Of a stretch of 64,000 nt of DNA, positions 1 to 9,320 are shown in pieces (the stretch's first letter is position 1; every line of letters starts with the position of its first letter). The notes under the pieces are model-generated. The model was given only the letters and a program-made list of their open reading frames with translations, did not search any database and was not told the origin of the DNA. The DNA is taken from assembly GCA_006226545.1 (NCBI GenBank), contig SBGR01000033.1:33324-97323 (forward strand), read 5' to 3'. A program made the translations under genes and the position numbers. Source of the DNA: Bacteroidota bacterium (GTDB lineage: Bacteria; Bacteroidota; Bacteroidia; UBA8524).

Positions 1-1852
1 TATTCTCGCGAACTCCGGAAAGGGTAATTTGTTGATTCCATTTCCGGCGTCGCTCCGGTATTACAATGGCTTGTGTGCCATTGAGGTATTTGCCGGTTAA
101 ACTGTCAGACCCTTTCATCTCGTTCAAGTTTCCTTGGAAAATAAGGTGGCCACCTTGAGTGCCTGCATAAGGACCTATGTCTACCAACTCATCTGCCGAC
201 TCCATCACTTCTTCGTCGTGTTCCACCACGATAAGCGTATTGCCTAAATCGCGCAGTTGATGCAGTACGCGCACAAGGTTGTCGGTGTCTTTGGGATGCA
301 GTCCGATGGAAGGCTCATCCAAAATATACATGGAACCCACCAAGGAGCTTCCCAGGTTGGTTGCTAAGTTGATTCGTTGCGATTCTCCACCGGATAAGGT
401 ATTACTCAAACGGTTTAGCGTGAGGTAACCTAAACCAACATCATTTAAAAAGCGAAGTCGGCTAAGGATTTCCTTTAAAGGACGTTCCGCAATCTGCTTA
501 TCGTGTTCGCTTAAACGCAATTGCTCAAATAAACTCAGTCCTCTGCTAACAGGCAGAAGTAAAACATCTGAGATGGAGAACAATGCTCCAGATTCCTCGT
601 CAACCAACTTAACGTAGTTGGCATCCGGTCTGAGTCGGGTGCCGCGGCAATCCGGACACGTTGTTTTACCGCGGTACTTGGAAAGCATTACACGGTATTG
701 AATTTTATAGGTCTTTTCTTCCAGGTATTTAAAGAACTGGTTTAAGCCTTTGAGTCCTTTGGCACCTTGCCAAAGCAAATCCTTTTCTTTTTCGGTTAAA
801 TCATAATAGGAGCGGTGCACCGGAAAATCGTGCATCACAGCCTGCCTTGCAAATTCGTGTTTCCATTCTTGCATGGTTTCTCCACGCCAAGGAGCCACAG
901 CGCCATCGTATACGCTTAGCGATTTATCCGGAATCACCAGGTCTTCATCGATACCAATCACAGAACCAAAGCCTTCGCATCGCTGGCAAGCGCCGTAAGG
1001 GTTATTGAAGCTGAAGAGATTAACGCTTGGTTCTTCAAAACTGATTCCGTCAGCCTCGAACTTATTGGAGAAGCTGATGGTTTCTGTGTTTTCGGCATCC
1101 CAAACAAGGATAAAACATTCACCATGACCTTCAAAAAAGGCCGTTTGCGCAGAGTCGGCTACCCTTGATTCCAGTTCGTCGTCTTGAAAATCAACACGGA
1201 TACGGTCGATTACCAACTGTACTTCCGGGTTTTTGATCTTCTTCAATTGCGACTTGTACTGCGTAAGGAAGTCTTCTATTCGCTGAAGTTCATTTTTATA
1301 AAGGAGTCGGCTATACCCTTTCTGCACCAAAAGCGGTAACTCGGTTTCTAGCGATTTGCCTGATTGCAGTTTGCATGTAATTAATACAGTGCTGTCTTCA
1401 GGTAGGGTTTTCACCTGTTGAACCAAGTCTTCGGGGGTATGCCGTTTTACTTGTTTGCCGCTAATGGGAGAATAGGTTCGTCCTGCTTTAGCGAAAAGTA
1501 ACTTGAGGTAATCGTAAATTTCTGTAGAAGTGGCCACCGTGGAACGCGGGTTTCTAGTGTTTACCTTTTGCTCAATAGCGATGGCCGGTGCGATGCCTTT
1601 TATATACTCAACTTCCGGTTTGTTCATTTTTCCCATGAACTGACGTACGTAGGCAGATAAGCTCTCTACATAACGTCGCTGTCCTTCAGCGTAAAGGGTA
1701 TCAAAGACCAAAGAAGACTTCCCTGACCCACTGACCCCCGTAACTACGGTCATTTTGTTTCGCTTAAAAGCTACATCAACCTCTTTCAGGTTGTGCATGG
1801 AGGCGCCTTTAATAATGATGTACTGTTTGCTGTCGGATGGTAGTGAACTCAT
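1..1852 (-). CDS. uvrA: Excinuclease ABC subunit A, 5' part (runs off the left edge)
   Basis: UvrA is the damage-recognition ATPase of nucleotide excision repair; it loads UvrB at DNA lesions in the cytoplasm. Read from an ATG at 1852-1850, the protein starts with the ABC Walker A motif GVSGSGKSS near residue 40, followed by the FDTLYAEGQRRYVESLSAY block typical of UvrA. Further on come CQRCEGFG and CPDCRGTR zinc-binding pairs and the ABC signature LSGGESQR, then ILDEPSIGLHP (Walker B) and VVEHDEE. The C-terminal third lies outside the window. No operon partner is visible; the next gene is divergent. The identification is secure. Confidence 0.97.
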   Translation of the reverse strand, partial: MSSLPSDSKQYIIIKGASMHNLKEVDVAFKRNKMTVVTGVSGSGKSSLVFDTLYAEGQRRYVESLSAYVRQFMGKMNKPEVEYIKGIAPAIAIEQKVNTRNPRSTVATSTEIYDYLKLLFAKAGRTYSPISGKQVKRHTPEDLVQQVKTLPEDSTVLITCKLQSGKSLETELPLLVQKGYSRLLYKNELQRIEDFLTQYKSQLKKIKNPEVQLVIDRIRVDFQDDELESRVADSAQTAFFEGHGECFILVWDAENTETISFSNKFEADGISFEEPSVNLFSFNNPYGACQRCEGFGSVIGIDEDLVIPDKSLSVYDGAVAPWRGETMQEWKHEFARQAVMHDFPVHRSYYDLTEKEKDLLWQGAKGLKGLNQFFKYLEEKTYKIQYRVMLSKYRGKTTCPDCRGTRLRPDANYVKLVDEESGALFSISDVLLLPVSRGLSLFEQLRLSEHDKQIAERPLKEILSRLRFLNDVGLGYLTLNRLSNTLSGGESQRINLATNLGSSLVGSMYILDEPSIGLHPKDTDNLVRVLHQLRDLGNTLIVVEHDEEVMESADELVDIGPYAGTQGGHLIFQGNLNEMKGSDSLTGKYLNGTQAIVIPERRRKWNQQITLSGVREN

Positions 1853-1926
1853 GATGTGAAGTCCTGTATATAACAAGCGAAATGCAAAACTGGCTGAAAA
1901 TATTTTTGAAAAAAAATGCCAAGGAC

Positions 1927-1959
1927 TTGACAATGTGAAATATTTATTTTTTATCTTTA
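1927..1959 (+). promoter_or_regulatory. Putative Bacteroidota-type promoter of the ECF sigma factor gene
   Basis: TTGAC at 1927-1931 lies 20 bp before TATCTTTA at 1952-1959. This fits the Bacteroidota consensus of a -33 TTG element and a -7 TAnnTTTG box, with the last base differing. It is followed by an A+T-rich leader of about 110 nt before the start codon at 2069. The assignment is by pattern only. Confidence 0.45.
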
Positions 1960-2068
1960 CGATAGTTATTTCACAAACTACAACCAAACAAAAGGAACTG
2001 CGTATAGTATAAACCTCTACTTGTCTATTACTTTAACTGCTATTAAAAAGCATAAAAAGGAGGTTTGT

Positions 2069-2650
2069 ATGAAGTTCAATCACATTAGCGACCGCGAGTT
2101 GCTCCAACATTATGTACAAGGAAATGAAGCTTGTCTAGAGATGCTTATTAAGCGTCATAAAAACAAGGTTTTCACTTCAATCTACCTTATTGTTCAAGAC
2201 CGTTACATTGCTGAAGACATCTTCCAGGAGACTTTTATCAAAGTGGTACAGGTGATGCGAAGCGGCAAGTACAAGGAAGAGGACAAATTTGTTCCATGGG
2301 TAATGCGTATTGCCCGCAACATGGCCATCGACTATTTCCGTAAAAGCAAACGCAATGTTATGATTACCGGAGAAGATGGTGAAGACATTTTTGCCCGCAT
2401 GGAGATTGCAGAGATGAACAGGGAAGAAACGCTGATTTCCAATCAGACCAATAAAACCGTTCGTCAGCTTATTGAAATGCTTCCGGAAGAACAAAAAATG
2501 GTACTTGTTTTACGTCAATATGCAGGCTTAAGTTTCAAAGAAATTGCAGCAATGACAGACGTTAGCATCAATACCGCCTTGGGAAGAATGCGTTATGCAT
2601 TAACCAATCTCAGAAAACTTATCATGGAAAAGGAACTTAACTTGCAATAA
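2069..2650 (+). CDS. ECF-family RNA polymerase sigma factor
   Basis: A sigma-70 family factor of the extracytoplasmic-function type, which redirects RNA polymerase to a small regulon. Region 2 is visible in YIAEDIFQETFIKV and FVPWVMRIARNMAIDYFRK; region 4 in LPEEQKMVLVLRQYAGLSFKEIAAM, a helix-turn-helix for the -35 element. I chose the ATG at 2069 because AAAGGAGG at 2055-2062 lies 6 nt before it; the reading frame stays open upstream to 2021 from a TTG, which has no such signal. The 193-residue length is normal for the family. The next small gene may encode its regulator. Confidence 0.9.
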   Translation: MKFNHISDRELLQHYVQGNEACLEMLIKRHKNKVFTSIYLIVQDRYIAEDIFQETFIKVVQVMRSGKYKEEDKFVPWVMRIARNMAIDYFRKSKRNVMITGEDGEDIFARMEIAEMNREETLISNQTNKTVRQLIEMLPEEQKMVLVLRQYAGLSFKEIAAMTDVSINTALGRMRYALTNLRKLIMEKELNLQ

Positions 2651-2693
2651 AGTTAAAGTATCTTCGTTCTGGGTATAAACAATACAGGACGAT

Positions 2694-2936
2694 ATGAGCA
2701 ACACCTTTACCGAAACTGATATTCTCCGTTACCTTTATGGAGAAACAACCCCGGCTGAAAACAAGGCCATCGCTGAAGAATTAAAGAAGAATATAAATCT
2801 TCGATCGTATTACGACCGAATGGTGGAGACCCAAAAGGAGTTGGAGAAGGTATTTGAAGAACCGGATCCGACTTCTGTCAACATCATCTTGGAATATTCT
2901 CAGGCCACACATCACGACAGCCTAGAGCATCATTAA
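2694..2936 (+). CDS. Small acidic protein downstream of the ECF sigma factor, possible anti-sigma-type partner
   Basis: An 80-residue acidic, mainly helical protein with no membrane segment and a His-rich end. It starts 43 bp after the sigma factor gene in the same direction, so the two are probably cotranscribed. The N-terminal TETDILRYLYGETTPAE resembles the start of short anti-sigma proteins in Bacteroidota, where a D-x-L-x-x-Y-x-x-G-E-x-S/T helix binds the sigma factor, but the zinc-binding His-Cys motif and the membrane helix of classical anti-sigma factors are absent. The partner role is inferred from position and this helix only. Confidence 0.7.
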   Translation: MSNTFTETDILRYLYGETTPAENKAIAEELKKNINLRSYYDRMVETQKELEKVFEEPDPTSVNIILEYSQATHHDSLEHH

Positions 2937-2960
2937 CCAGTCTTTCGCTTAAATTCGTGC

Positions 2961-3626
2961 GTGCTTTTAAAAGAACGTTACGCTGAATTTATTGCCTATT
3001 CTTCTGAGCATCACCCCGATGCTGAGACGGAATTGCTGTATGACAATCCCTACCAACTACTGGTAGCTGTAATCCTGTCGGCGCAGTGCACCGACAAACG
3101 GGTGAATATTGTCACCCAAAAACTCTTTCAAGATTTTCCAACGCCGGAGGCTTTGGCGCGGGCAGACTTTGATTTGCTGTTTCCCTATATCCGCTCAATT
3201 TCTTATCCCAATAACAAAACGAAACACCTCATTGGCATGGCCAATATGCTGGTGAATGATTTCAATTCAGAGGTTCCTTCCTCTATAGAAGACTTGCAAA
3301 AGTTGCCTGGAGTGGGCCGAAAAACGGCCAATGTTATTGCTTCGGTGATCTTTGAACAACCGGCCATGGCAGTGGATACTCACGTGTTCAGGGTATCTGC
3401 TCGTTTAGGACTGACACGCGGAGCTAAGAACCCATTGCAAACTGAAAAACAATTGGTAAAACATATCCCGGATGAGTTGATTCACATCGCTCACCATTGG
3501 CTTATCTTACATGGACGGTATGTATGTTTAGCACGCAAACCCAAATGCGGGGAATGCGGCATGAAGCATTTCTGTCGCTACTTTGAAAAGTTGCCTTCTG
3601 CCGAGAAGGCTAGTTTCCAATCGTGA
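2961..3626 (+). CDS. nth: Endonuclease III, DNA glycosylase/AP lyase
   Basis: Base-excision repair enzyme that removes oxidised pyrimidines and cuts the abasic site. The sequence shows the helix-hairpin-helix LPGVGRKTANV with the catalytic Lys, the catalytic Asp in AVDTHVFRV, and the C-terminal four-cysteine iron-sulfur loop (C-x6-C-x2-C-x5-C, CLARKPKCGECGMKHFC). The length of 221 residues is normal. The start is a GTG at 2961; no in-frame ATG fits the conserved N-terminus. It ends 17 bp inside the convergent SanA-like gene. Confidence 0.95.
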   Translation: MLLKERYAEFIAYSSEHHPDAETELLYDNPYQLLVAVILSAQCTDKRVNIVTQKLFQDFPTPEALARADFDLLFPYIRSISYPNNKTKHLIGMANMLVNDFNSEVPSSIEDLQKLPGVGRKTANVIASVIFEQPAMAVDTHVFRVSARLGLTRGAKNPLQTEKQLVKHIPDELIHIAHHWLILHGRYVCLARKPKCGECGMKHFCRYFEKLPSAEKASFQS

Positions 3627-4260
3627 TTTTCTCACCCAAGAAATGGGGTTGGGTTTTCAGTACATGAATATCCAATAAAGCTTTGCCTCGGGCTAAATAC
3701 TCTCTGAATTGAGAAAAGTAACTGCTGTATTGCGGAACATCTGCCGCGTTTATTCCGTATACCTTCAAACCATTTTGCTGGGCTAGGTAGATGGCTCTTT
3801 CGTTGTGAAATTGCTGGGAAACGATAATCAACTCATCTTGTCCAAAAACCTCCTTCGCCCGAACAATGGAATCTAGCGTTCTGAAACCGGCATAATCTAA
3901 GTGTAAGCAAGAATCCGGGACACCCAGAGCAATCAACGCCAATCGCATGTCTTCCGGTTCATCGTAGCCTTTTACGTGGTTGTCGCCACTTAGAATCAGG
4001 TGCTTTACCTTGCCGCTGTGGTATAATTCAGCAGCTTTGGCCATGCGATTACTGAAAAAGTAATTTTCTAGTCCAAACCTGGTTTTTGCTGCAGTGCCTA
4101 AAACCAAGGCCGTTTTACAAGAAGGTATGGAATCAACGGAATCGAACAAGAAATGGGCAGCTTCTTTAGCGATGTGTTTGTGGCTGTAAACCGCCGCAAT
4201 GGCAAACAGGAATAGGCCAAACAAGCCCCAAACAATCAGTCTTCTTATCCATCGAAACAT
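3610..4260 (-). CDS. SanA/YdcF-like DUF218 membrane-anchored protein
   Basis: A 216-residue DUF218 protein with one N-terminal membrane helix (about residues 9-25) and a periplasmic domain. The family motifs are visible: ALVLGTAAKT near residue 51, YFFSNRMAKAAELYHSGKVKHLILSGD, and LIIVSQQFHNERAIYLA. In E. coli SanA contributes to envelope barrier function against vancomycin, and the biochemical activity of this family is not settled. It overlaps nth by 17 bp at the 3' end, tail to tail, and lies 11 bp after the end of the LytTR regulator gene, in the same direction. Confidence 0.85.
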   Translation of the reverse strand: MFRWIRRLIVWGLFGLFLFAIAAVYSHKHIAKEAAHFLFDSVDSIPSCKTALVLGTAAKTRFGLENYFFSNRMAKAAELYHSGKVKHLILSGDNHVKGYDEPEDMRLALIALGVPDSCLHLDYAGFRTLDSIVRAKEVFGQDELIIVSQQFHNERAIYLAQQNGLKVYGINAADVPQYSSYFSQFREYLARGKALLDIHVLKTQPHFLGEKITIGN

Positions 4261-4271
4261 AGGATTCGAAG

Positions 4272-5003
4272 TTACTGTAATCTTTCTTTAAGAGCTTGGT
4301 ATCCGGTTCTACTTACCGCCACTTTTTCTCCATTTCTTAATATGGCTTGGTAGTTTTGGTTTTCGCCTTGTTCAAGGTGAGAGAGGTGATTGAGGTTGAG
4401 CAAAAATGAACGGTGAATGCGTAAAAAGCGATCGCTAGGAAGTGATTTTTCAAAATAACTCAAGGTTCTTTTCTTAGCGAACTTGCCCTCCACGGTATAG
4501 ATCTTAACATAATCATCGTCAGCTTCAATGAGAATAATGGAGTCATAAGGAATGATGTGAATCTTCGGACCATTCTTCAATACCACTCGGTCGGATAGCG
4601 GGTATTCTTCTTGTACTTTCTCTACCCAATTTGAATCGGTTTCAACTTGAGGTAATCGTTCTTTGTATTTAGCGATGGCATGGTCAAATCGCTCCTGTGA
4701 AAAAGGTTTAAGCAAATAATCAGCTGCATTGTTTTCAAAGGCCTTCATGGCATATTCATCGAAGGCGGTTGTGAAAATAACGGCCGGCAACTCATCCAAT
4801 AATTCCAACATTTCAAAACCATTGATTTTTGGCATTTGTACATCCAAAAAGAGGATATCAGGCTGGTGTTCTTGCACAGCCTTGGCGCCCGTAAAACCAT
4901 CGTGACAAACGGCTACAATTTCAAATTCGGGATGGGCTTGCAGGTATTTCTCAACCATTTTACAGGCCAGTGGCTCATCGTCTATGATAATGGTTTTATA
5001 CAT
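4272..5003 (-). CDS. LytTR-family response regulator
   Basis: A two-domain response regulator. The receiver domain (residues 1-120) has the acidic pair IIDDEP and the phosphoacceptor Asp in DILFLDVQMPKINGFE near residue 54, plus the Lys in LLKPF. The C-terminal LytTR DNA-binding domain (about 140-243) is clear from RVVLKNGPKIHIIPYDSIILIEA and LPSDRFLRIHRSFLLNL. Its start overlaps the 3' end of the sensor kinase gene by 8 bp, so the pair is translationally linked and is very likely a cognate two-component system. Confidence 0.93.
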   Translation of the reverse strand: MYKTIIIDDEPLACKMVEKYLQAHPEFEIVAVCHDGFTGAKAVQEHQPDILFLDVQMPKINGFEMLELLDELPAVIFTTAFDEYAMKAFENNAADYLLKPFSQERFDHAIAKYKERLPQVETDSNWVEKVQEEYPLSDRVVLKNGPKIHIIPYDSIILIEADDDYVKIYTVEGKFAKKRTLSYFEKSLPSDRFLRIHRSFLLNLNHLSHLEQGENQNYQAILRNGEKVAVSRTGYQALKERLQ

Positions 5004-6045
5004 GGTAAATCGGAAGTTTTAATTCGGCAACGAAGAGGCCTTCGTTTACCTTGGTTTGCAATAAATCGTTTCGCTCAAAAAGCAAGTATAGCCTACGGCG
5101 TATGGAACTTAAGCCAAATCCGGTACCTCTGATTCCGGAACCTTCCGGGTCAAATGGGTTTTCTATTCGGATATAGAGCATTCGCTCATCGCAGCTGGCG
5201 TCTAGTTGGATTTTCACTTGTCCTATGGTGCCGTATAATCCGAATTTAATGGCATTTTCCATTAATGGTTGAAGCACCAAAGGAGGTACCATCAGTTTTT
5301 CGCATCCCGGCTTAATGATTAACTGGGTTTGAAGGCGATGGCCAAAACGTACCTGTTCAATTTCGAGGTAGAGTTTGAGGTAATCAATTTCTTCTTGAAG
5401 CGAGATGAATTTTTTGTCTTCTCTTTTCAAACTTCCTCTAAAGAATTCACTGAGTTGCAATACCATTTTACTGGCTAGAGGAGGATCTACGCCAATTAAG
5501 GCGTTGATGGAGTTCAAACTATTGAATAGAAAATGCGGTTGCAATTGCTGTCTTAGTTTGAAAAGCTCGGCATCGGCTAATGCAGATTGTCCTTCTTTAT
5601 GACGTTCTAGTTCAGCTTGAAGCTCATAGTTCTTGTAGTAGAGCCAAGAGATGGTGATGGTGCCGGCTACAATCAAGGAAGTGAAAAAGAAACGATACCA
5701 AAACATCTGATCAGCTAAGGCTTTGTCGGCCGGAATGGTATAGATGAAATCCAAAAGGAGGTCGAGGGCAAATTCCCAGATTCCTGTTAGGATGAGGGCC
5801 GCACTGATAACGTACAAGAAGATATACCGATGAGGCTTATAGAAACCCAAAAGGTTAACTACATAGATAAGCAGAATAGCGAGTAAAACTAAGCTCAGCG
5901 CACTGTCTAGGGCCAGCTGTTGAATATCCAATTGCCCAAACAGGGGATGTGCCTGCATGAGAAAGAATTGGGAGCCAATCAGTAGGATTAAAGCACCTAG
6001 AAAGTAAATCCAGTTTAGGTTTTTAAGTAGCGGGTGGTTTAGCAT
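4996..6045 (-). CDS. LytS/YehU-type sensor histidine kinase
   Basis: A 349-residue membrane kinase of the His_kinase (PF06580) family. Four hydrophobic segments fill the first 140 residues. A short coiled coil (YYKNYELQAELERHKE) leads to the phosphoacceptor block QQLQPHFLFNSLNSINALI near residue 170, followed by YLKLYLEIEQVRFG. The ATP-binding domain has MENAIKFGL and GTGFGLSSIRRRL. It is the cognate sensor of the overlapping LytTR regulator. With the LiaF-like protein two genes upstream this resembles a cell-envelope stress circuit, which is inference from context. Confidence 0.92.
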   Translation of the reverse strand: MLNHPLLKNLNWIYFLGALILLIGSQFFLMQAHPLFGQLDIQQLALDSALSLVLLAILLIYVVNLLGFYKPHRYIFLYVISAALILTGIWEFALDLLLDFIYTIPADKALADQMFWYRFFFTSLIVAGTITISWLYYKNYELQAELERHKEGQSALADAELFKLRQQLQPHFLFNSLNSINALIGVDPPLASKMVLQLSEFFRGSLKREDKKFISLQEEIDYLKLYLEIEQVRFGHRLQTQLIIKPGCEKLMVPPLVLQPLMENAIKFGLYGTIGQVKIQLDASCDERMLYIRIENPFDPEGSGIRGTGFGLSSIRRRLYLLFERNDLLQTKVNEGLFVAELKLPIYHV

Positions 6046-6401
6046 CAGCCTTGCTCTAGCACAACGTTCTTTTGGTAGATTAAGGCCTCATGACAAAGTT
6101 TAGCGCCGTGTAGTACCGCTACGGCATCCGACTTATCTATGGTTTCACTTTGAACAAAGTAACGGCCATCTTCTTTGTCTAATTTACGCAGAAAGCTGAG
6201 GGCTTCAAATTCCCAGATTAATTTCCCGCTTTGCATGGTATAGATTGGACCCTGCTCTTCCAAGCCATGTTTAAGCGCTTTTCTTAGGGCTTCATCTTCA
6301 TCAATTGCATTTAGAATATGCGTTTGACGGTCGAGTTGAATAAGTGAATCGGATTCTGCAGAACGTACTGCGAAGAGTAGTTGGTATTGGTACAAGTTCA
6401 T
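6045..6401 (-). CDS. Conserved hypothetical protein between the LiaF-like and kinase genes
   Basis: A 118-residue soluble protein without signal peptide or membrane segment. Its stop codon overlaps the kinase start by one base and it begins 14 bp after the LiaF-like gene, so it belongs to the same operon. The N-terminal MNLYQYQLLFAVRSAESDSL could be a small ligand- or protein-binding fold. I recognise no family. A role in tuning the LytS/LytTR pair is only suggested by position. Confidence 0.75.
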   Translation of the reverse strand: MNLYQYQLLFAVRSAESDSLIQLDRQTHILNAIDEDEALRKALKHGLEEQGPIYTMQSGKLIWEFEALSFLRKLDKEDGRYFVQSETIDKSDAVAVLHGAKLCHEALIYQKNVVLEQG

Positions 6402-6415
6402 GCGTCAGAAGCTTA

Positions 6416-7132
6416 TTAGTGGCTAACGATTTCAATTCCTCCAAAGGTGATACTTCCACTTAGGATTAAGGTCTTTTCAGGACTGTGTTCCATCGGTGGG
6501 ATATAACGTTTGTCTTCAATTCCGGCGGCTACCGTATTCAATTGTGTTTTCACTTCCCAGTTAGCCGGTACAATGATTTTTAAGCCGCCAAACAAGATGG
6601 AAACATCGAGCACGGCCTCTTTTTCAAAATCGGCATGGCTGAGATTTAATTCAGCGCCACCAAATACAGCAGAGATATGTCCGCCTTCAAATTCTTTGCT
6701 TAATACGCGTTTTTTAGATCCGCAGAATACAGAGGAAACATCCAACTTGCTTCGGTCAATGTTTTCTTCCTCAACCGACGATGAGCAGAAATGATCTTTC
6801 TTTTTTCTTGGCTTGAATAAGATGCTCAAACCGGCAATAATTAAAATGGAAGGCCAGATGAGCATGCCTAAATTATGGGGAAGGCCGAATTCGTTACGGG
6901 CTAAGAAAAAGCCACCAATCAGCATGATAATAAAGCCTGCTGCACCTCTGAATTTTTGTTTGATGGCGATAAAAAATCCCAACAATATCAATGCAGAGGG
7001 CCAAGTTAATAACCACTTAGGTTCTACTTCAATCCCTAATTTCTTCATCATCCAAGCGATGCCCAAGATGATAAAAAAGAGACCGAACCAACGGCCTTGA
7101 TCCCGACCGTGTGTATGTTTAGGCGTATTCAT
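6416..7132 (-). CDS. LiaF-like four-helix membrane protein with C-terminal cell-wall-response domain
   Basis: The first 100 residues hold four membrane helices in two hairpins (a DUF5668-like arrangement), ending in a basic FKPRKKKD stop. The remaining half is a repetitive beta domain: VSSVFCGSKK, HISAVFGGAELNLSH, DVSILFGGLKIIVPANWEV and LSGSITFGGIEIV are four related FGG-type strands, as in the C-terminal domain of LiaF, which in Firmicutes restrains the LiaRS envelope-stress system. Here it is the first gene of an operon with a LytS/LytTR pair, which supports an analogous role as a membrane-level modulator. Confidence 0.85.
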   Translation of the reverse strand: MNTPKHTHGRDQGRWFGLFFIILGIAWMMKKLGIEVEPKWLLTWPSALILLGFFIAIKQKFRGAAGFIIMLIGGFFLARNEFGLPHNLGMLIWPSILIIAGLSILFKPRKKKDHFCSSSVEEENIDRSKLDVSSVFCGSKKRVLSKEFEGGHISAVFGGAELNLSHADFEKEAVLDVSILFGGLKIIVPANWEVKTQLNTVAAGIEDKRYIPPMEHSPEKTLILSGSITFGGIEIVSH

Positions 7133-7228
7133 TGATTCAAAGGTAAATAGGCCTTTTTTGCCAAACCTGTTTTATCGTTGACAGCCAAATCAAGGTAGGT
7201 AAATGAACAAGAAAGGGCAGGGAATATA

Positions 7229-7254
7229 AAAGGAGGACCTTTTGGGTCCTCCTT
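7229..7254 (-). terminator. Rho-independent terminator after dnaK
   Basis: A perfect hairpin AGGAGGACC / GGTCCTCCT around a short loop, followed on the minus strand by TTTTATA. It lies 28 bp after the dnaK stop codon. Confidence 0.85.
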
Positions 7255-7281
7255 AACACATGCACTACATTTATACTATAG

Positions 7282-9183
7282 TTACTTTACTTCTTCGAAG
7301 TCTACGTCTTGCACATCTTCTGCTTGTCCGTCGCCATTAGGGGCAGCGCCTTCAGTACCCGGGTTTTCACCACCTTGGTTTTGTTGTGCATTGTATAAAT
7401 CTTGAGAAGCGGCTTCCCATGCTTTGTTGAGTTTTTCAACTCCGGCATCGATACCTGCCAAGTCTTTTGCATCAAACGTTGCTTTCAACTCTTTGGCAGC
7501 TTCTTCGATAGCTGTCTTTTTATCAGCCGGGATTTTGTCGCCATATTCTTTCAACTGTTTTTCAGTTTGGAAGATCAGCTGATCAGCTTGGTTAAGCTTT
7601 TCGGCTTGTTCTTTGGCTTCCTTGTCGGCAGAAGCGTTAGCTTCAGCTTCTTGTTTCATTCTTTGGATTTCCTCATCGCTCAAGCCTGAAGAAGCTTCAA
7701 TACGAATCTTCTGCTCTTTGCCGGTTCCTTTATCGCGAGCCGATACGTTCAAAATACCGTTAGCATCGATGTCGAAGGTAACTTCAACCTGAGGCACTCC
7801 GCGAGGAGCAGGAGGAATATCACTCAAGTGGAAACGTCCGAGTGTACGGTTGTCTTTCGACATTGGACGCTCACCTTGCAATACGTGAATCTCAACGCTT
7901 GGCTGGTTATCTGCAGCCGTAGAGAAGGTTTCACTCTTTTTAGTTGGAATGGTTGTGTTAGAATCGATCAAGCGAGTCATCACACCACCCATGGTTTCAA
8001 TACCCAATGAAAGTGGAATAACGTCGAGTAAGAGTACGTCTTTCACCTCACCGGTCAATACACCACCTTGGATTGCGGCTCCAACAGCAACAACCTCATC
8101 CGGGTTAACCCCTTTAGAAGGTTCTTTACCGAAGAACTTCTTCACTGCTTCTTGGATGGCCGGGATACGGGTTGATCCACCTACCAAAATTACTTCGTCG
8201 ATATCGTTTACAGTCATGCCTGCATTTTTCAATGCTGAACGGCAAGGCTCGATGGTTCTTTGAATCAGTTTATCTGCTAATTGCTCAAACTTTGCACGAG
8301 TCAAAGTTTTAACCAAGTGCTTAGGCACACCGTCTACCGGCATGATATACGGCAAGTTAATTTCGGTAGAGCTAGAGCTGGAAAGCTCAATTTTAGCTTT
8401 TTCGGCAGCTTCTTTCAAACGCTGCATCGCCATTGGGTCTTTGCTTAGGTCAGCACCTTCATCGCTTTTGAATTCAGCAACCAACCAGTCGATGATTACG
8501 TCGTCAAAGTCGTCACCACCTAAGTGTGTATCACCATCGGTAGATTTTACTTCAAATACGCCATCGCCTAATTCAAGTACAGACACATCGTGTGTACCAC
8601 CACCGCAATCGAATACCGCGATTTTCAAATCGGAGGTTTTCTTGTCCATGCCATAAGCAAGGGCAGCAGCAGTAGGCTCGTTGATGATACGTTTTACAGT
8701 TAAACCTGCAATTTCACCGGCCTCTTTGGTAGCCTGACGTTGTGCGTCGTTGAAGTAAGCAGGAACGGTAATAACCGCTTCGGTAACTTCTTGTCCTAAG
8801 TAATCTTCTGCTGTCTTTTTCATCTTTTGCAAAATGATGGCAGAAATTTCTTGAGGAGTATATAAACGTCCTTCGATATCAACACGTGGGGTGTTGTTAT
8901 CGCCTTTTTTCACTGAATAAGGCACACGTGACACTTCATTGCTCACCTGATCAAAGGTGTTACCCATGAAGCGTTTAATTGAGTAAATGGTATTGGTTGG
9001 GTTGGTGATGGCCTGGCGTTTTGCAGGGTCACCAATTTTGCGTTCGCCATCTTTAATGAAAGCTACAACAGAAGGGGTGGTGCGTTTTCCTTCACTGTTT
9101 GGAATTACCACCGGCTCGTTTCCTTCCATCACAGCCACACAAGAGTTGGTAGTACCTAAGTCAATTCCTATGATTTTTCCCAT
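7282..9183 (-). CDS. dnaK: Molecular chaperone DnaK (Hsp70)
   Basis: ATP-driven chaperone that binds exposed hydrophobic peptides with help from DnaJ and GrpE. The N-terminal ATPase motif [17 protein letters not shown], the phosphate loop [35 protein letters not shown] and the substrate-binding [20 protein letters not shown] are all present. I start the gene at the ATG 9183-9181; the frame is open for 25 more codons upstream, but that stretch is basic and not part of the family. The 633-residue length is normal. Note [10 protein letters not shown], where most DnaK proteins have DLGGGTFDVS; Cys and His variants are common in Bacteroidota. No dnaJ or grpE is adjacent. Confidence 0.97.
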   Translation of the reverse strand: MGKIIGIDLGTTNSCVAVMEGNEPVVIPNSEGKRTTPSVVAFIKDGERKIGDPAKRQAITNPTNTIYSIKRFMGNTFDQVSNEVSRVPYSVKKGDNNTPRVDIEGRLYTPQEISAIILQKMKKTAEDYLGQEVTEAVITVPAYFNDAQRQATKEAGEIAGLTVKRIINEPTAAALAYGMDKKTSDLKIAVFDCGGGTHDVSVLELGDGVFEVKSTDGDTHLGGDDFDDVIIDWLVAEFKSDEGADLSKDPMAMQRLKEAAEKAKIELSSSSSTEINLPYIMPVDGVPKHLVKTLTRAKFEQLADKLIQRTIEPCRSALKNAGMTVNDIDEVILVGGSTRIPAIQEAVKKFFGKEPSKGVNPDEVVAVGAAIQGGVLTGEVKDVLLLDVIPLSLGIETMGGVMTRLIDSNTTIPTKKSETFSTAADNQPSVEIHVLQGERPMSKDNRTLGRFHLSDIPPAPRGVPQVEVTFDIDANGILNVSARDKGTGKEQKIRIEASSGLSDEEIQRMKQEAEANASADKEAKEQAEKLNQADQLIFQTEKQLKEYGDKIPADKKTAIEEAAKELKATFDAKDLAGIDAGVEKLNKAWEAASQDLYNAQQNQGGENPGTEGAAPNGDGQAEDVQDVDFEEVK

Positions 9184-9320
9184 GATAAATAGTTTTATTC
9201 TTCGATGCCTTTTGGTCAAGCGATGTGCCAAGACCAAAAAACTGACACGAGGCTGCAAAGGAGGCAGGAGGTCTGACTCGCTTTGGCGATTTCTAGAAAA
9301 TTCGGTGACAATTCGTCAGA

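Noticed and set aside
9184..9258. 25-codon upstream extension of dnaK
   Set aside because: The extension is basic and absent from the DnaK family; the ATG at 9183 gives the conserved N-terminus.
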